NCBI RefSeq assembly: GCF_018687715.1
Contig: NC_056758.1
Span: 19,461,501 to 19,525,500, forward strand
DNA from: Carya illinoinensis
Taxonomy: Eukaryota; Streptophyta; Magnoliopsida; Fagales; Juglandaceae
Direction of reading: 5' to 3'
DNA: 64,000 nucleotides
Both the position numbers and the translations under genes were made by a program. The notes beneath the pieces were generated by a model. The model was not told the DNA's origin. It searched no databases and saw nothing but the letters and a program-made list of their open reading frames with translations. Positions 1 to 9,504 of the stretch are shown here, piece after piece; within the stretch, counting starts at the first letter, position 1, and each line of letters opens with the position of its first letter.

Positions 1-1229
1 TGCTCATTCATACTCAAGGAACTCATCATCTTGGATATATGACTCTTTATCTCTTTGTTTTCTTCAACAACCTGCATAATCAAATATTCAAACTTTTGAT
101 TAGTTTTACTCTATGCCTCAATAAAAGCATGCAAAGTGTCTTCTAAAGGACTCCTAGAGGATGAAGATGTATGATATGATGTAGGATATGATCTAGAGGG
201 TTGTGTAGGCAGTTGGTTTTTAGACTTCCAATTAAAATTAGAGTGATTATGCCACCCAGGACTGTAGGTATAAGAGAAAGGTGCAACAGGCTTCATGTAC
301 ATACCTAAGGTATTACATTGTTCTTCATACATCTCTCTCATCTCAGCAAATGTAGGACACTCTTGGGCAAGGTGATCTATCCCGCTACACACAAAACATG
401 GTCCAAAAGAGTTTGTATGATTAGCCACGTGTGTTGGCTTTAAGTTTTTAGTCTTTAACACCTTTAGCTTCCTAGTGAGCATCTCAACCTTAACCTTTAG
501 ATTATTCTCTTCTTTGAGATGGTAAATTCCACCACCATTTGGGTTTCCTACAGGTCGTGACCTATTTGTGCTCTCGGTAGCACTAGGTCTAGTCCAAGTG
601 TAAGCTTTTTCAACAAGCTCATTAAGGTATTTTATGGCTTCATCAGGATCTTTCTATAAGAAATCATCATTACACATCATCTCCACAAATTGGCGATCTC
701 TAGGTATAAGTCCCTTATAAAAATAGCTCACTGAGCACCAATTCTCATACCCATGGCGAGGACACATACTCAACAACTCCTTAAATCTCTCCCAAGAAAA
801 AGTCTCATTGTCCTTTTGTGCAAAGGTGAAGATTTGCCTTTTTAAAGCATTTGTCTTATTTTGGGAAAAGTATTTATTAAAGAAGACCTTAGTCATCTCA
901 TTCCATGACCCAATAGATCGTGGTCTCAGCGAGTATAGCCAACTTTTAGCTCTATCCTTCAAAGAGAAAGGAAAGAATTTAAGTCTCACAACGTCATCAG
1001 TTGCATTTTGACTATGAAAAGTTGCAACTACTTCCTCAAACTCCCTAACGTGCACATATGAAATTTCATTTTCCAAGCCATGAAAGGTAGGGAGTAACTG
1101 TATCATCCCTGTTTTAAAATCCAATGGGCGAGTATTAGCTGGAAACATGATGCATGATGGTGTGGCTATGCGTGTAGGGTGGAGGTAATCATGAAGGGTC
1201 CTAGTGGGTTGATCTCCGTGTTCACTCAT
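1..1229 (-). pseudogene. Ty3/gypsy gag, decayed, runs off the left edge
   Basis: This is the structural (capsid/nucleocapsid) gene of an LTR retrotransposon. The likely start is the ATG at 1229, although the frame is open up to 1490. The central part has the plant gypsy capsid signature, with RLKFFPFSLKDRAKSWL followed by KYFSQNKT and WERFKELL. After it comes a zinc knuckle of CX2CX4HX4C form (CFVCSGIDHLAQEC, about 355-400). Two in-frame TAG codons interrupt it, at 654-656 and 111-113, and the reading continues in the same frame after each, with a QKFEYL-VVEENKEIK type tail near the window edge. The capsid resembles Athila/Tat-type elements, which is a family inference from memory. Protease and RT would lie outside the window. 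It is a pseudogene unless the stops are read through. Confidence 0.85.
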
Positions 1230-1502
1230 TTCCTCAAAATTAGAAGAATTATCAAACAAACGATTAGAAAAATTAGACTCTGACTCTAACTCTAACTCTA
1301 ACACAGGTCTACAAGCAAACTGACCCAATGCGTCTCTATACGTGTGCATGCAAGGTAGAGAAAACCGCAACACTAAAAAAAAAAAAAAACTATAAAAAGA
1401 TAAAGACAAAAAAATAAAGATGTAGCAAGCTAAAAGAGGGAACGAAGTTACCGCTTTTACAAACTGCTGAAAAGAAAAACTATCTAGCAATTCTTTTACC
1501 GT

Positions 1503-1524
1503 CTCCCCAGCAATAGTGCCAAAG
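1503..1524 (-). other. Primer-binding-site region of the left gypsy element
   Basis: Read on the minus strand this is TTTGGCACTATTGCTGGGG, a diverged form of the TTTGGCGCCGTTGCCGGGGA block that follows the 5' LTR in many plant gypsy elements. It lies between the gag gene and the LTR, where a PBS belongs. Confidence 0.6.
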
Positions 1525-1527
1525 CTT

Positions 1528-2570
1528 GATTACGCGCAAAGAATAGCACAATAGTTGTAGCATAACTTTGAGGTGTCGATTCCACATGGAGACAAATTAA
1601 AAGGATAGCAGAAAAAATAAAGAAACTAAAGAAAAATATTAAATGATTAATGGAGAACAAAGATTAATTTTAAATGCAAATTGAAGTGAACCAAAGTTAC
1701 TAACAGAAAAAATAATCAAATTGACGAATAGTAGAGCATCGAGAATCCTTGCACAAATCTGGTATTTTAATTATTCTTAATTCATTGAATAACTCAATTG
1801 GGAACTTAATTTCTGAAATTCTCAATCGGAAGGTATAGATTTATAAACCAAAATTAAACGAAATGTAACCCTTTGAAAAATCATTCACCACTTTTAAAAT
1901 GCGTAAATTATTATCCATATTGAAAAAATCCAATGACGACAATATACTCAGGAAGCGATATTGCAGTAAAGAACTAAATCAATATAGATAAATAATTGAT
2001 CCAAACATAATTAAAGAACTAATCCATTCAATAGAAAAAGCATGACTGAATCCATAAACAGAATAAATTCTATGATTATTTGGAGAAGAACACATTAACA
2101 ATGAATTGAAAATGATAAAACAAAAGAGTTTTGGTAATTAAAAATCAAATATATAAATTAAAAATAAATTAAAAATACCATCTAACGTGCAAGTTCATCC
2201 CTAACCCTACTTGAAAACTTAGTTACCCACAAATATAATAGACAACAAAAATCTCAAGAGAAAACTGAAGTGAATGGCGGCCATGGAAGTGATTTTTTCA
2301 TCTCTTCAAATTTGCCTTTTGTGCTCCCCTCTTCCTCTATTTTGAGCTAATGATATGCTTATATAGGGTAAGAAAGAAACCTTAATATCTTCATAATTCC
2401 CGCAAAAAACAATCACCTAAATTTTAGGACTCATCTTGGAAGCTACGTACATACTTCAGAAGTTTGAATTTGGAAATCCTTATTAGAAACAAATTTAGAG
2501 CCCTTTAAGATAGCTTTCTAATGCATCAAGAATCACATCAATCCAATATGTGAGTAGAAAGTTACAATCA
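1528..2570 (-). mobile_element. 5' LTR of the left gypsy element (right end uncertain)
   Basis: The inner end begins TGATTACGCGC at 1528, just beyond the PBS. The sequence is AT-rich and non-coding, and it contains a minus-strand TATA box. The phrase at 1575-1597 resembles the 'fixed-end' block (gtcgattccacatggagac) near the end of many plant LTRs. I could not identify the outer end with confidence; 2530-2770 is the plausible range. No second LTR is in the window. Confidence 0.5.
2357..2366 (-). promoter_or_regulatory. TATA box in the left LTR
   Basis: On the minus strand this reads CTATATAAGC, a strong plant TATA box. It is about 1.1 kb upstream of the gag ATG and would drive the element's genomic RNA from within the LTR. 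This is predicted from sequence only. Confidence 0.5.
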
Positions 2571-5138
2571 AAATACTAAAGTATATTCAGGCTGTATAAT
2601 TAGCAAAACTGCATCATGTAATTAATGATGAAGCTTATATTTTATAAATTAAAGTTTAATTAAAAATATTCTATCTTAATTTCTCTCGGTGTTTTAAGTT
2701 AAATCAATGTTTACAAATTTTCAAATTAGTATTTAAAGCCCACAATTAGATCATTTTCGAGATCCCAAGATGAAGGACTTGAATTAAATACCCAAGCCCC
2801 TAACCTTTTTCCCCTCATTTTTCCCTTTCCCTCTCTTTCCTCCCTCTCCTTCAGCTCATGCACGAAAAGCTCCTCCCCAATCCAATCTCCTCCATCAGCT
2901 CAGCCAGCTCCACCTCTGGCCACCTAGCCTCACTGCCACCACCGACATCCCACCCTTACACCGACAAGCACCTTCCCACCACAAGTGAGCCTCCACATAG
3001 ATCTCTCTCTCCTCTTCCCTCTTTCTCGAAATGCATTTGGGTGCCCATTTCTCTCCTCCTTACACCACTGTGCACTACCACCAATGCCACCGCACCACTG
3101 GCAGTAGCTCCTCCTTCCCCCGTTGCCCACTTCCATGGAACTTAGCCCCATGGCAAACTCTCTCTCTCCCTTACCTCAACTCGAAATGGGTATAGCGCAT
3201 GGGTTCCCCCATCGCGCCACCACCAAACGGCGCTGTCTTTGACTAGGCTCCCCACTATAGCCACTGACAAACTCCCTTGCACCTCCTTCCTCCCTCACGC
3301 AGCTCATTGTAGCCCAAATGAACCCTACCCTTACACGGCTTCTCTTCCACGTCGTGGCCAGATCTACCACCATAGGCCACCGTGTCGCCTCCTCCTTACT
3401 ACCACAACTCCACTAGGACCCTCTCAAGCTCACCCATGCCCCGCCATAACCAACCAAACTCCCCTTCCAAATTCCCTTGTTTGGGACCCACAACCCAATC
3501 TTCTCCTCGAGCCACCGTGTGCCACCTCAGCAACACCATGAGGCCACCATCCCAAGACCTCAACCCATTGTCTAATAGCCCAACCCTAAATCCAAACCAC
3601 CACTTTACATGGTGGACAGCCACCATTCAAGGTGGATAGCCACCGTACGTGGTTTAGCCACCACTTACAACCCTTTCGACGTCTTTGACCATGATGAGTA
3701 ATGATCAACGCACGGGTTAATCCCGTCGATGGTATAACCCTCCCTCCCTCATTATTTATGTTAGATTTTAGCTGGTTGATTATGGAGTTCACTGTGTAGT
3801 GAAGTGTTGTGCGTAATTGTGTAGTGTGCTGTGAAGTGTGGGTGTAAAGTGTGTGCTATAGTAGTGATGTGGCGTAGTGTTGTGAAGGGAATACATGTGG
3901 CACGTATTCCATGTTGTGTAGTGATGCATTGTGTAGTGTGTATCGTAGTAATGTGTGGTGTAGTGTGGATGGAAGAGAGTTCACATGAAACATACTCTGT
4001 GTAGTGTAATTGTGATGCAACGGATGGTGTGTCACAAAGGATTGGATGGAGTAGTTGAGGAGAGTAGAGCATGTAGTGTAGCGTCAGAAATTGTAGAACA
4101 GTGTCCTGAAATAGTTGTGATGTGACCTTGCCATAGTGACTGGTGTCACGATGTAGCTTAAGAATAGCCCCGAGCTACGTCACGCGACGAAGGTGTAGTG
4201 TAAATGGGTCTTGTTGTGTAAGTGTTGGGATGAGCTTGTAAAAGGGCCAGGAAGTAGGAAAGTCCTGCTGACCGAGTTTGAGTAGAAGTTGGTATTGGAG
4301 TATGGAGCTTGTTTATACAAACGGGCATTCAACGGATTATAAGTTGATCTTAAGTGATAAGGGGGTAAGGTACATGTGCCTCTGGTGAGATACGTGTGCT
4401 GGACGGACTTACCATATATAATAGGTAATCTGTCTTAAGCATGGTTATACGATGTTTAAGCCTCAGAATTGAGTTAAAGTCATGTGCCATGTATGGATGA
4501 GAATGAGGATGATGTGTGGGTTAGGATACATGAAGGAAGTGAAGTGTGTATTGTCTACGATTGGGATGCATGACTTAGTTGGTTTGAGTGATGCATCGGA
4601 ATGTGGTTAACAGGAGACTGAGGAGAGTAAGATGAAGATCTTAGTGTCTTAACCCTAAGATAAATCATGGAAGCTCACTTTAAAGGATAAGACCTCGAAA
4701 TAGAATGTTGAATTTGGAAAAAGTGACCCAAGTGGGTCCCAGAAAGAGGAAGTGTGATAAGGAAGACATAGAAGACAGGATAGAAGGAGAGTGTGTCTAA
4801 GTGAAATGGAGTCAATGTTTCTAGTTTAGTTGTTTATGCACAAGATGGAGAATGATGTTGAGGTTGTGTATGCATGTAGGTTGTCATCTGATAAGTACAT
4901 GAATGGATTGCATGAAATAAGTATGGCATGGAGTCCATGTAAGTATTATGTTCATACTCTTCCAGAGTTTTCTAAGTAAATGAAATAAATGAAAATAAAA
5001 TGCTTTTCCTTTAGGAAATGACATGAAAGATGTTTTAAGAAAGTATGCAAAGTATAAGTCTTCAAGTATATATGTATGTAACGGCCCTTCTTGGCAGCCC
5101 CTTTTTATGCACCCCAAAAGTATTCAGTATATGCATGT
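2571..5138. other. Unassigned non-coding, LTR-like DNA left of element A
   Basis: I see no gene here. From about 2820 to 3640 the plus strand is very C-rich with CT runs, which opens short proline/serine-rich frames that have no recognisable domain. From 3780 to 4080 it is GT-rich and repetitive. From 4100 to 5138 it is ordinary AT-rich DNA. A C/CT-rich leader followed by AT-rich sequence is common in long plant gypsy LTRs, so this may be part of an older LTR into which element A was inserted. The same unit would resume at 17623. Confidence 0.4.
3780..4080. repeat. Degenerate GTGTAGTG-type repeat tract
   Basis: About 300 bp are rich in GTGTAGTG, GTGTAGTGTG and similar words spaced irregularly. 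It looks like a decayed short-unit tandem repeat. No regular period could be fixed by eye. Confidence 0.55.
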
Positions 5139-5143
5139 GAATG
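5139..5143. repeat. Left target-site duplication of element A (GAATG)
   Basis: GAATG immediately precedes the 5' LTR end TGATGGGC. The same five bases follow the 3' LTR end at 17618-17622. Five bp is the usual duplication size for Ty3/gypsy integration. Confidence 0.85.
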
Positions 5144-5943
5144 TGATGGGCCCCAACATGGACCAAGTCGTAAAGATCCTTTGCAAGTTTCAGAATGGGC
5201 AATTACAAGATCAAGAGCTAGGAAGATGAAGAAAGCTATGCAAGGATTGGTGAAATCCACTTGAGACGTGTTTAGCAAGAGCCCAACATTCAAGATGGGC
5301 TTGAGAGGAGGAGATCTAGTTTGCATCCACGTGATACACTACAAAAGACACGACTTGGGCTTATTGTTATTGAAGGCTTTGGACTTATTTATTTCATTAA
5401 AAGAGCTTATTTTATTAGTTTAGAATAAGTGGGCTTGAGGATGTCAGCCCACACATATGTCTTATTTCTAATGAACTAGGGTTTTGGGAAGGCCTTGTAT
5501 TTTGGCCAAGGGCATATTTGGAAAGTTATTATTTAAAGTAAACTAGGGTTTTAGAAGTACTGTAACCCAGGTACTGTTCATGCTACAGTATCCGCGGCTC
5601 ACTTAGGGTTTTGGGGATTTTATTTAAACCACTTGTAGCCTCATTTGAGAGGGTAAGACATTTTTTATTGAATTTTCATTGTGAGTGAGTTTTCTTCTCT
5701 TGTTCTTAATTGAACTCTTGAACTTATCAAAAGTAAATCTCAACCTTTGTGGCGTTCCTCCTTGTAATTTGGGTTCTTGAGACGGGATTTCATTGGGTCT
5801 AGATTTTAATATAATCTAGGTTCTTGAAACGAGATCTCAACGGGTCTAAATTCTCCATCCATAGACTTGAGTTTGGCGTTCTCGGGTTTATTTTTCCAAT
5901 ATTGTTGTTGGGTCTCAAAGCGAGTCGATTGGGGTTCACATCA
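5144..5943 (+). repeat. 5' LTR of element A (800 bp)
   Basis: It starts TGATGGGCCCCAA and ends GGGGTTCACATCA. It matches 9081-9504 plus 17347-17617. The sequence TTTATTTAAACC at 5619-5630 is the best TATA-like site. The first 85 bp still carry the coding tail of the pol gene, as in the 3' LTR. Confidence 0.85.
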
Positions 5944-5945
5944 TT

Positions 5946-5961
5946 TGGTAATTAGAGCAAG
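5946..5961 (+). other. Primer-binding site of element A
   Basis: TGGTAATTAGAGCAAGG lies 2-3 bases after the LTR end. It is a mutated form of TGGTATCAGAGCAAGG, the initiator tRNA-Met type PBS common in plant LTR elements. Confidence 0.65.
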
Positions 5962-6829
5962 GTTTCCAATCAAGTCTGATTCTATCTTTATTTATTGTAT
6001 CGTTAATTCTAGAGCTTCATTATTCTAGGGTTGCACAAAAAGAAAAGTGCAGAAATTCGAATTTCCTAGGGCTGCCAAATTATTCTATCTTTTGGGTTTC
6101 ATGTTCATCATCATATGGTGGCTAAATTCCTTGTTTGAGAGCTGCCAAAATTTGCACCATCTAGGGTTTCATGTTCATCATCATGTGTTTGAATTCAGTT
6201 GTTTGATTATCACAATTGAATATTTCTGTTTGTGGTTGAATTGTTGAGAAAAGAAAAGAAAAAAAAAGGAAAGGAAAAGAAAAGAAAAGAAAAGAAAGAA
6301 AAAAAATTCGAAAAAAAAGGCAAAAAAAATCCAAAAAAAAAAGAAGAGAAAGAAAATGATTTTGGGTATAGTTGTTTGAAATACTTTGCCATATGAAATT
6401 GAGTGGTTTGGCATTGATTGAGCGTTATCTTTAAAGGGGCTGAATACATTTTTTCTAGTTGGTGTCTTGTTTTGTAATTACTCTTTCCCTCGTATAATTT
6501 CCTTGATTCTCGTGTCATTGTTGTTCCTTCTGTGTTTCTCTTGTTCTTGTTTCTTAGATCTAATTCCTAGTTGGGATTAAACAAGGTTGCTTTGTCTTGA
6601 TTGAGTTCAATTAGTTTTGAAAGAACTTGAGTGGGAAAACTCTTGAGGTAAAAGGCAAGAGAGTATGAGATCATTATCGGGAAAAAGCCAATTATGAGTG
6701 AAACACGAGTGGAGTGTCATCATTTGAGCGTAAACACGTGAGGGAGAGCGTGTGAGGTCTTTTTCCACTAACATTCTTTTTTGTGTAGCACATACGATGT
6801 CTCATTAAAGTGACTCATAACCAAAGGGG
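5962..6829 (+). other. Leader of element A, no gene
   Basis: This is untranslated leader. It includes a duplicated phrase (gggtttcatgttcatcatcat at about 6094 and 6164) and an A/G-rich low-complexity tract at 6247-6355. No capsid gene is recognisable between the PBS and the open frame at 6830, so most of gag is missing. Confidence 0.55.
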
Positions 6830-7681
6830 ATGTCAGACAATTCATGCTTTTTGTTGCAGTCAATGCAACAAAAGTTTGAAAGGTTAAATTTGAAGTTGGG
6901 GGAAGTGAGGGATAAGATGGAACAAGAAGGTGCATTGATTGGAAATTTGCAAAGTGGGAGAGATAGAAGGAGACGTGAGCCTAGTATTGAGAATAGGTAC
7001 AATAAGAATGAAGAGTATGGCGAGTCTCTTGTTGTTAGGCGTGCTCCCAATACAGAATTTAAGATGGATAGTATAAAGCAGCAAAAAGAGAACATTTTTC
7101 GTATTAGATGCCACATCAACAACAAAGTATGTAGTATGATTATTGATGGAGGGAGTTGTACTAATGTTGCTAGCACTACTTTAGTTGAGAAATTGAATTT
7201 ACCTACTTTGAAACACCCTATACCATACAAGTTGCAGTGGTTGAAGGATTGTGGGGGGGTTAGGATAAATAAGCAAGTGCTAGTTTCTTTTTCAATTGGG
7301 AGGTACAAGGATGAGGTACTTTGTAATGTAGTGTCTATGCATGCTGGCCATATTTTGTTGGGGAGTCCGTGGCAGTGTGATAGGAGAGTGATCTATAATG
7401 GGTTTAGGAACATGTACAGTTTTGAAAATGATGGAAAAACAATCAAACTTACTCCTTTAACTCCAACACAGGTCCATGAGGACCAACTGAAGTTGAAAAG
7501 TGAGGTTGATCAAAAAAGAAAGAGAGAAAGGGAGATTGATCAAAAAAGAGAGGGAGAAAGTGAGATTGATCAAAAAAGAAAGAGTGAAAGTGAGATTGAG
7601 AAAAAAAGAAATAGTGAGGCCAAAACCTCAACAGAAGGAGAGAGTGAAAAGAATAAAGAGAGTGAAAAAAAAATAGAGTGA
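6830..7681 (+). pseudogene. Element A: gag N-terminal remnant fused to retropepsin
   Basis: The first 70 or so residues look like a gag N-terminus with a coiled-coil stretch (MQQKFERLNLKLGEVRDKM) and an Arg-rich patch. The capsid and zinc knuckle are missing. The frame runs straight into a gypsy aspartic protease: IIDGGSCTNVAS around residue 107 (DGG in place of the usual DSG/DTG), then YKLQWL, DEVLCNVV and HILLGSPWQCDRR. After about residue 220 the chain becomes a Lys/Glu/Ser repeat. It stops at 7679-7681, and homology resumes in another frame at 7678. Retropepsin cleaves the Gag-Pol polyprotein; the Asp is present, but whether this copy is active is unknown. Confidence 0.8.
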
Positions 7682-7830
7682 AAAGAATAAAGAGACAGAA
7701 GAAAAGAGAGAGTGAAAAGAAAAAAGAGAGTGAAAAGGAAAAAGAGTGTGAAAGAAAAAAAGAGAGTGAAAAGAAAAAGGAGAGTGAAAAGAAAAGCAGG
7801 AGTGAAGAAAGTGAGAGAAAAACAAAGAGA
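7500..7830 (+). repeat. Lys/Glu/Ser-rich coding repeat (gagagtgaaaagaaaaaa-type units)
   Basis: Imperfect 15-36 bp purine units encode repeated ESEKKKESE and SEIDQKRK blocks between the protease and the start of RT. Related plant gypsy polyproteins have a charged linker here, but this one looks expanded by slippage. The frame change at about 7680 lies inside it. Confidence 0.7.
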
Positions 7831-8583
7831 GAAGTGAGTTTTTATGCTAAGGCAAATTTTACTATTAATGGATTTAATGAGTCTTTGCCTAGTATTGTTA
7901 TCTCTTTGTTGCAGGGATATGAGGTCATGATTCCTAGTGGTATGTTTAGTGGATTACCACCTATTAGAGAGATAGAGCAATACATTGATCTTGTGCCAGG
8001 TGCGACAATCCCTACCCGACCTTTCTTTGAAGAACATAAGTCCTTGGCGCACTTGAATGGACAAGGTAAGTTGAATAGAATTCATGCCAAGTGGGTTCAA
8101 TTCATTGAGACATTTCCTCATGTAATTCAGTACATACACGGTAAGAAAAATTTTGTATTTGATGCTTTAGTAAGAAGGTATGTCATTGTCATCATTTTAG
8201 ATCCAAAATTATTAAGACTTGAATATAATAAGAAATTGTATGTTATTGATGATGGCTTGGCTAGTGCGTATAGAGTTTGTGAAAAAACATTGTTTGGTAA
8301 GTTCTATAGACTAGATTGGTACTTGTTTAGAAAAAAAAAAAGACTTTGTGTGCTTACTAATCTTATGCATGAGTTGCTTGTGCATGGATGTGGTCTGTTG
8401 CGAAATTTTGATATAAAGAGGACTTTAAACGTGTTGCATGACCATTGGTGGGAGTACTTCTTGCCATTCATTAAGTTTGCATATGGTTGGAGTTGTCACT
8501 TTGGTATAAAGAATATTTTAGGCATATTGCATGAAAAATGGTGGGAGTATTGTTTCTCATTCATTGAGTTTGCATATAGTTAG
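7678..8583 (+). pseudogene. Element A: RT edge fused to RNase H end and integrase fragments
   Basis: After the charged linker there is the conserved pre-RT block (SGLPPIREIEQYIDLVPGA). It jumps directly to the end of RNase H (HLNGQGKLNRIHAKWVQFIE). The RT core with its catalytic aspartates and most of RNase H are absent. Next come RRYV-type linker sequence, the region before the integrase zinc finger (LCVLTNLMHELLVHG) and then the start of the repeated HFG...FIEFAY units. It stops at 8581-8583 (TAG) inside repeat unit 2. No polymerase can be made from this frame. Confidence 0.8.
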
Positions 8584-8810
8584 AGTAGTCACTTTGGTGT
8601 AAAGAAGAGTTTAGGCGTACTGCATGAACACTTTTAGGAGTACAGTTTACCATTCATTGAGGTCGCATATAATTTGAGTGATCATTTTGGTGTAAGGAAG
8701 ACTTTAGATGTATTTCATGAACGTTTGTGCGAGTATCATTTTCCATTCATTGAATTGTTGCATGAACGTTTACGAGAGTATCATTTGTCATTATTAGAGC
8801 TTTCATATAA
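8404..8810 (+). repeat. 93-bp in-frame tandem repeat in the integrase remnant
   Basis: The units start at 8404, 8497, 8590 and 8683, exactly 93 bp apart, and a partial fifth begins at 8758. Each encodes about 31 residues that join an HFGVKKTLDVLHEH block (normally before the integrase core) to a WEYxLPFIEFAY block (normally after the core). So the core was deleted first and the fused piece then multiplied. Units differ by several substitutions, and stops occur in units 2-3 (TAG at 8581) and 3 (TAG at 8635). Confidence 0.9.
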
Positions 8811-9189
8811 TAAGACCATGCATACTATTATTTCTCATTCATCTTTTGAAGTTGTTTTTGCCTTTAATCCACTTATTCCTTTTGATTTAATGCCTTTACC
8901 TGTCGATGACAGAAGTACCTTGGATGAACATTTTCAAATTCTTGATACAATTAATGATACTTCATATCTAGTGGATCTTCAAGGTAAGTATCATGTGTTT
9001 GCTATTTTCAATGTTACTGATCTTTTTCCCTTTGATACAGGTGGGGATTCAAGGATGAACCCTTTTGAGGAGAGGGGGAATGATGGGCCCCAAGGTAGAC
9101 CAAGTCGTAAAGATCCTTTGCAAGTTTCAGAATGGGCAATTACAAGATCAAGAGCTAGGAAGATGAGAAAGCTATGCAAGGATTGGTGA
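8674..9189 (+). pseudogene. Element A: pol C-terminus (integrase tail)
   Basis: This frame starts in repeat unit 4. It continues with SPFEVV-type sequence (HSSFEVVFAFNPLIPFDL), then a further deletion to the chromovirus-like tail with YLVDLQGKYHVFAIFNVTDLFPFD, and ends in an Arg/Lys-rich ITRSRARK motif. The last 35 codons lie inside the 3' LTR and the stop is at 9187-9189. In intact relatives this region helps DNA binding and target choice. Here it is a remnant. Confidence 0.75.
9067..9080 (+). other. Polypurine tract of element A
   Basis: GAGGAGAGGGGGAA abuts the first base of the 3' LTR (TGATGGGCC at 9081). It would prime plus-strand DNA synthesis. It also lies in the pol reading frame. 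Confidence 0.75.
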
Positions 9190-9504
9190 AATCCACTTGA
9201 GACGTGTTTAGCAAGAGCCCAACATTCAAGATGGGCTTGAGAGGAGGAGATCTAGTTTTCATCCATGTGATACACTACAAAAGACACAACCTGGGCTTAT
9301 TGTTATTGAAGGCTTTGGACTTATTTATTTCATTAAAAGAGCTTATTTTATTAGTTTAGAATAAGTGGGCTTCAGGATGTCAGCCCACACATATGTCTTA
9401 TTTCTAATGAACTAGGGTTTTGGGAAGGCCTTGTATTTTGGCCAAGGGCATATTTGAAAAATTATTATTTAAAGTAAACTAGGGTTTTAGAAGTACTGTA
9501 GCCC
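9081..9504 (+). repeat. 3' LTR of element A, left part
   Basis: It matches 5144-5568 of the 5' LTR with scattered substitutions. It is cut at 9504 by element B. The bases equivalent to 5569-5672, which include the TATA-like site, are missing at this junction. Confidence 0.85.

Noticed and set aside
2858..3640. Three overlapping plus-strand frames rich in Pro, Ser and Thr (95, 100 and 85 codons)
   Set aside because: They arise from C-rich sequence, have no domain, overlap in different frames and are mirrored by open frames on the minus strand.
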